DNA from: Clostridia bacterium
GTDB taxonomy: Bacteria; Bacillota; Clostridia; Christensenellales; UBA1242
Assembly (NCBI GenBank): GCA_017473795.1
Contig: JAFUJE010000107.1
Span: 1 to 5,806 of the forward strand
Length of the DNA: 5,806 nt
Reading direction: 5' to 3'
Shown here: positions 5,630 to 5,806 of the stretch, piece after piece
Layout of the letters: every line of letters begins with the position of its first letter
How positions within the stretch are numbered: position 1 is the first letter of the stretch
The notes under the pieces: generated by a model
The model's database searches: none
Told to the model about the DNA's origin: nothing
Seen by the model: the letters and a program-made list of their open reading frames with translations, nothing else
Translations under genes and position numbers: made by a program

Positions 5630-5806
5630 AATACAAAGCAAATAAAGAACGAATTGAATTAAACAAATCGCTAATCATCGACAAAACCATAACCAAGCAA
5701 ATTACAACCGCTGCTAACGAAACAAAAGTTGCAATCTCTTCACGTCCTGCTTGTTTTAGAATCGTACAGACAACTGCTGCTAAAATCCCAATCGCTGCAA
5801 TTTTAA
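5628..5806 (-). CDS. spoIIIAC: Stage III sporulation protein AC (SpoIIIAC), 5' end outside the window
   Basis: SpoIIIAC is a small two-segment membrane protein of the SpoIIIA complex. The last 58 codons are visible, beginning KIAAIGILAAVVCTILKQAG and ending in SIRSLFALY with TAA (5628-5630). They match the family layout: a first membrane helix ending in the TILKQAGREE turn, a second helix (AAVVICLVMVLSMI), then a DLFNSIRSLF tail equivalent to DLFKKIKAVF in B. subtilis. The family is about 65-68 residues long, so only around 7-10 residues and the start codon are missing beyond the right edge. No defect is seen in the visible part. The operon promoter, normally sigma-E dependent and upstream of spoIIIAA, lies outside the window. 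Confidence 0.88.
   Translation of the reverse strand, partial: KIAAIGILAAVVCTILKQAGREEIATFVSLAAVVICLVMVLSMISDLFNSIRSLFALY

Overview
The window looks like chromosomal DNA of an anaerobic member of the Bacillota (Clostridia or Negativicutes type; I cannot place it more closely). The evidence is a spoIIIA sporulation operon, found only in endospore-forming lineages and their descendants, together with a rubrerythrin, an oxidative-stress protein typical of anaerobes. The DNA is moderately AT-rich. Every gene I can support lies on the minus strand, so transcription runs from high to low coordinates. Long plus-strand open frames are shadows of these genes.

Layout in transcription order (right to left). 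The 3' part of spoIIIAC (5628-5806) is cut by the window edge. It is followed by spoIIIAD (5232-5618), spoIIIAE (4177-5232), spoIIIAF (3786-4175), spoIIIAG (3259-3789) and spoIIIAH (2624-3190). The genes are tightly coupled: AC/AD overlap region with a Shine-Dalgarno (SD) sequence, AD/AE share one base (TAATG), AE/AF are one base apart, and AF/AG overlap by ATGA. A clear intrinsic terminator (2584-2606) closes the operon. Beyond it are a 673-codon gene (533-2554), which looks like a shortened relative of GH94/cyclic-glucan-synthase-type proteins without a visible catalytic barrel, and a complete rubrerythrin (4-552) with its own promoter inside the end of the preceding gene.

In spore formers, SpoIIIAA-AH form the mother-cell half of a channel across the two membranes around the forespore. 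SpoIIIAG and SpoIIIAH build rings, and SpoIIIAH contacts SpoIIQ from the forespore. Here that set is damaged. spoIIIAE has an in-frame TGA at codon 170 and spoIIIAG an in-frame TAA at codon 41, each with well-conserved sequence on both sides in the same frame. There are no frameshifts. Natural gene ends in the same operon use TAA, TAG and TGA, which argues against a reassigned genetic code. The simplest reading is recent loss of sporulation (or a sequence/assembly artefact); functional splitting or readthrough is the more exotic alternative.

I found no mobile element, CRISPR array, tRNA or rRNA. No wholly new system is evident. The most unusual items are the twin nonsense codons and the barrel-less GH94-like protein.
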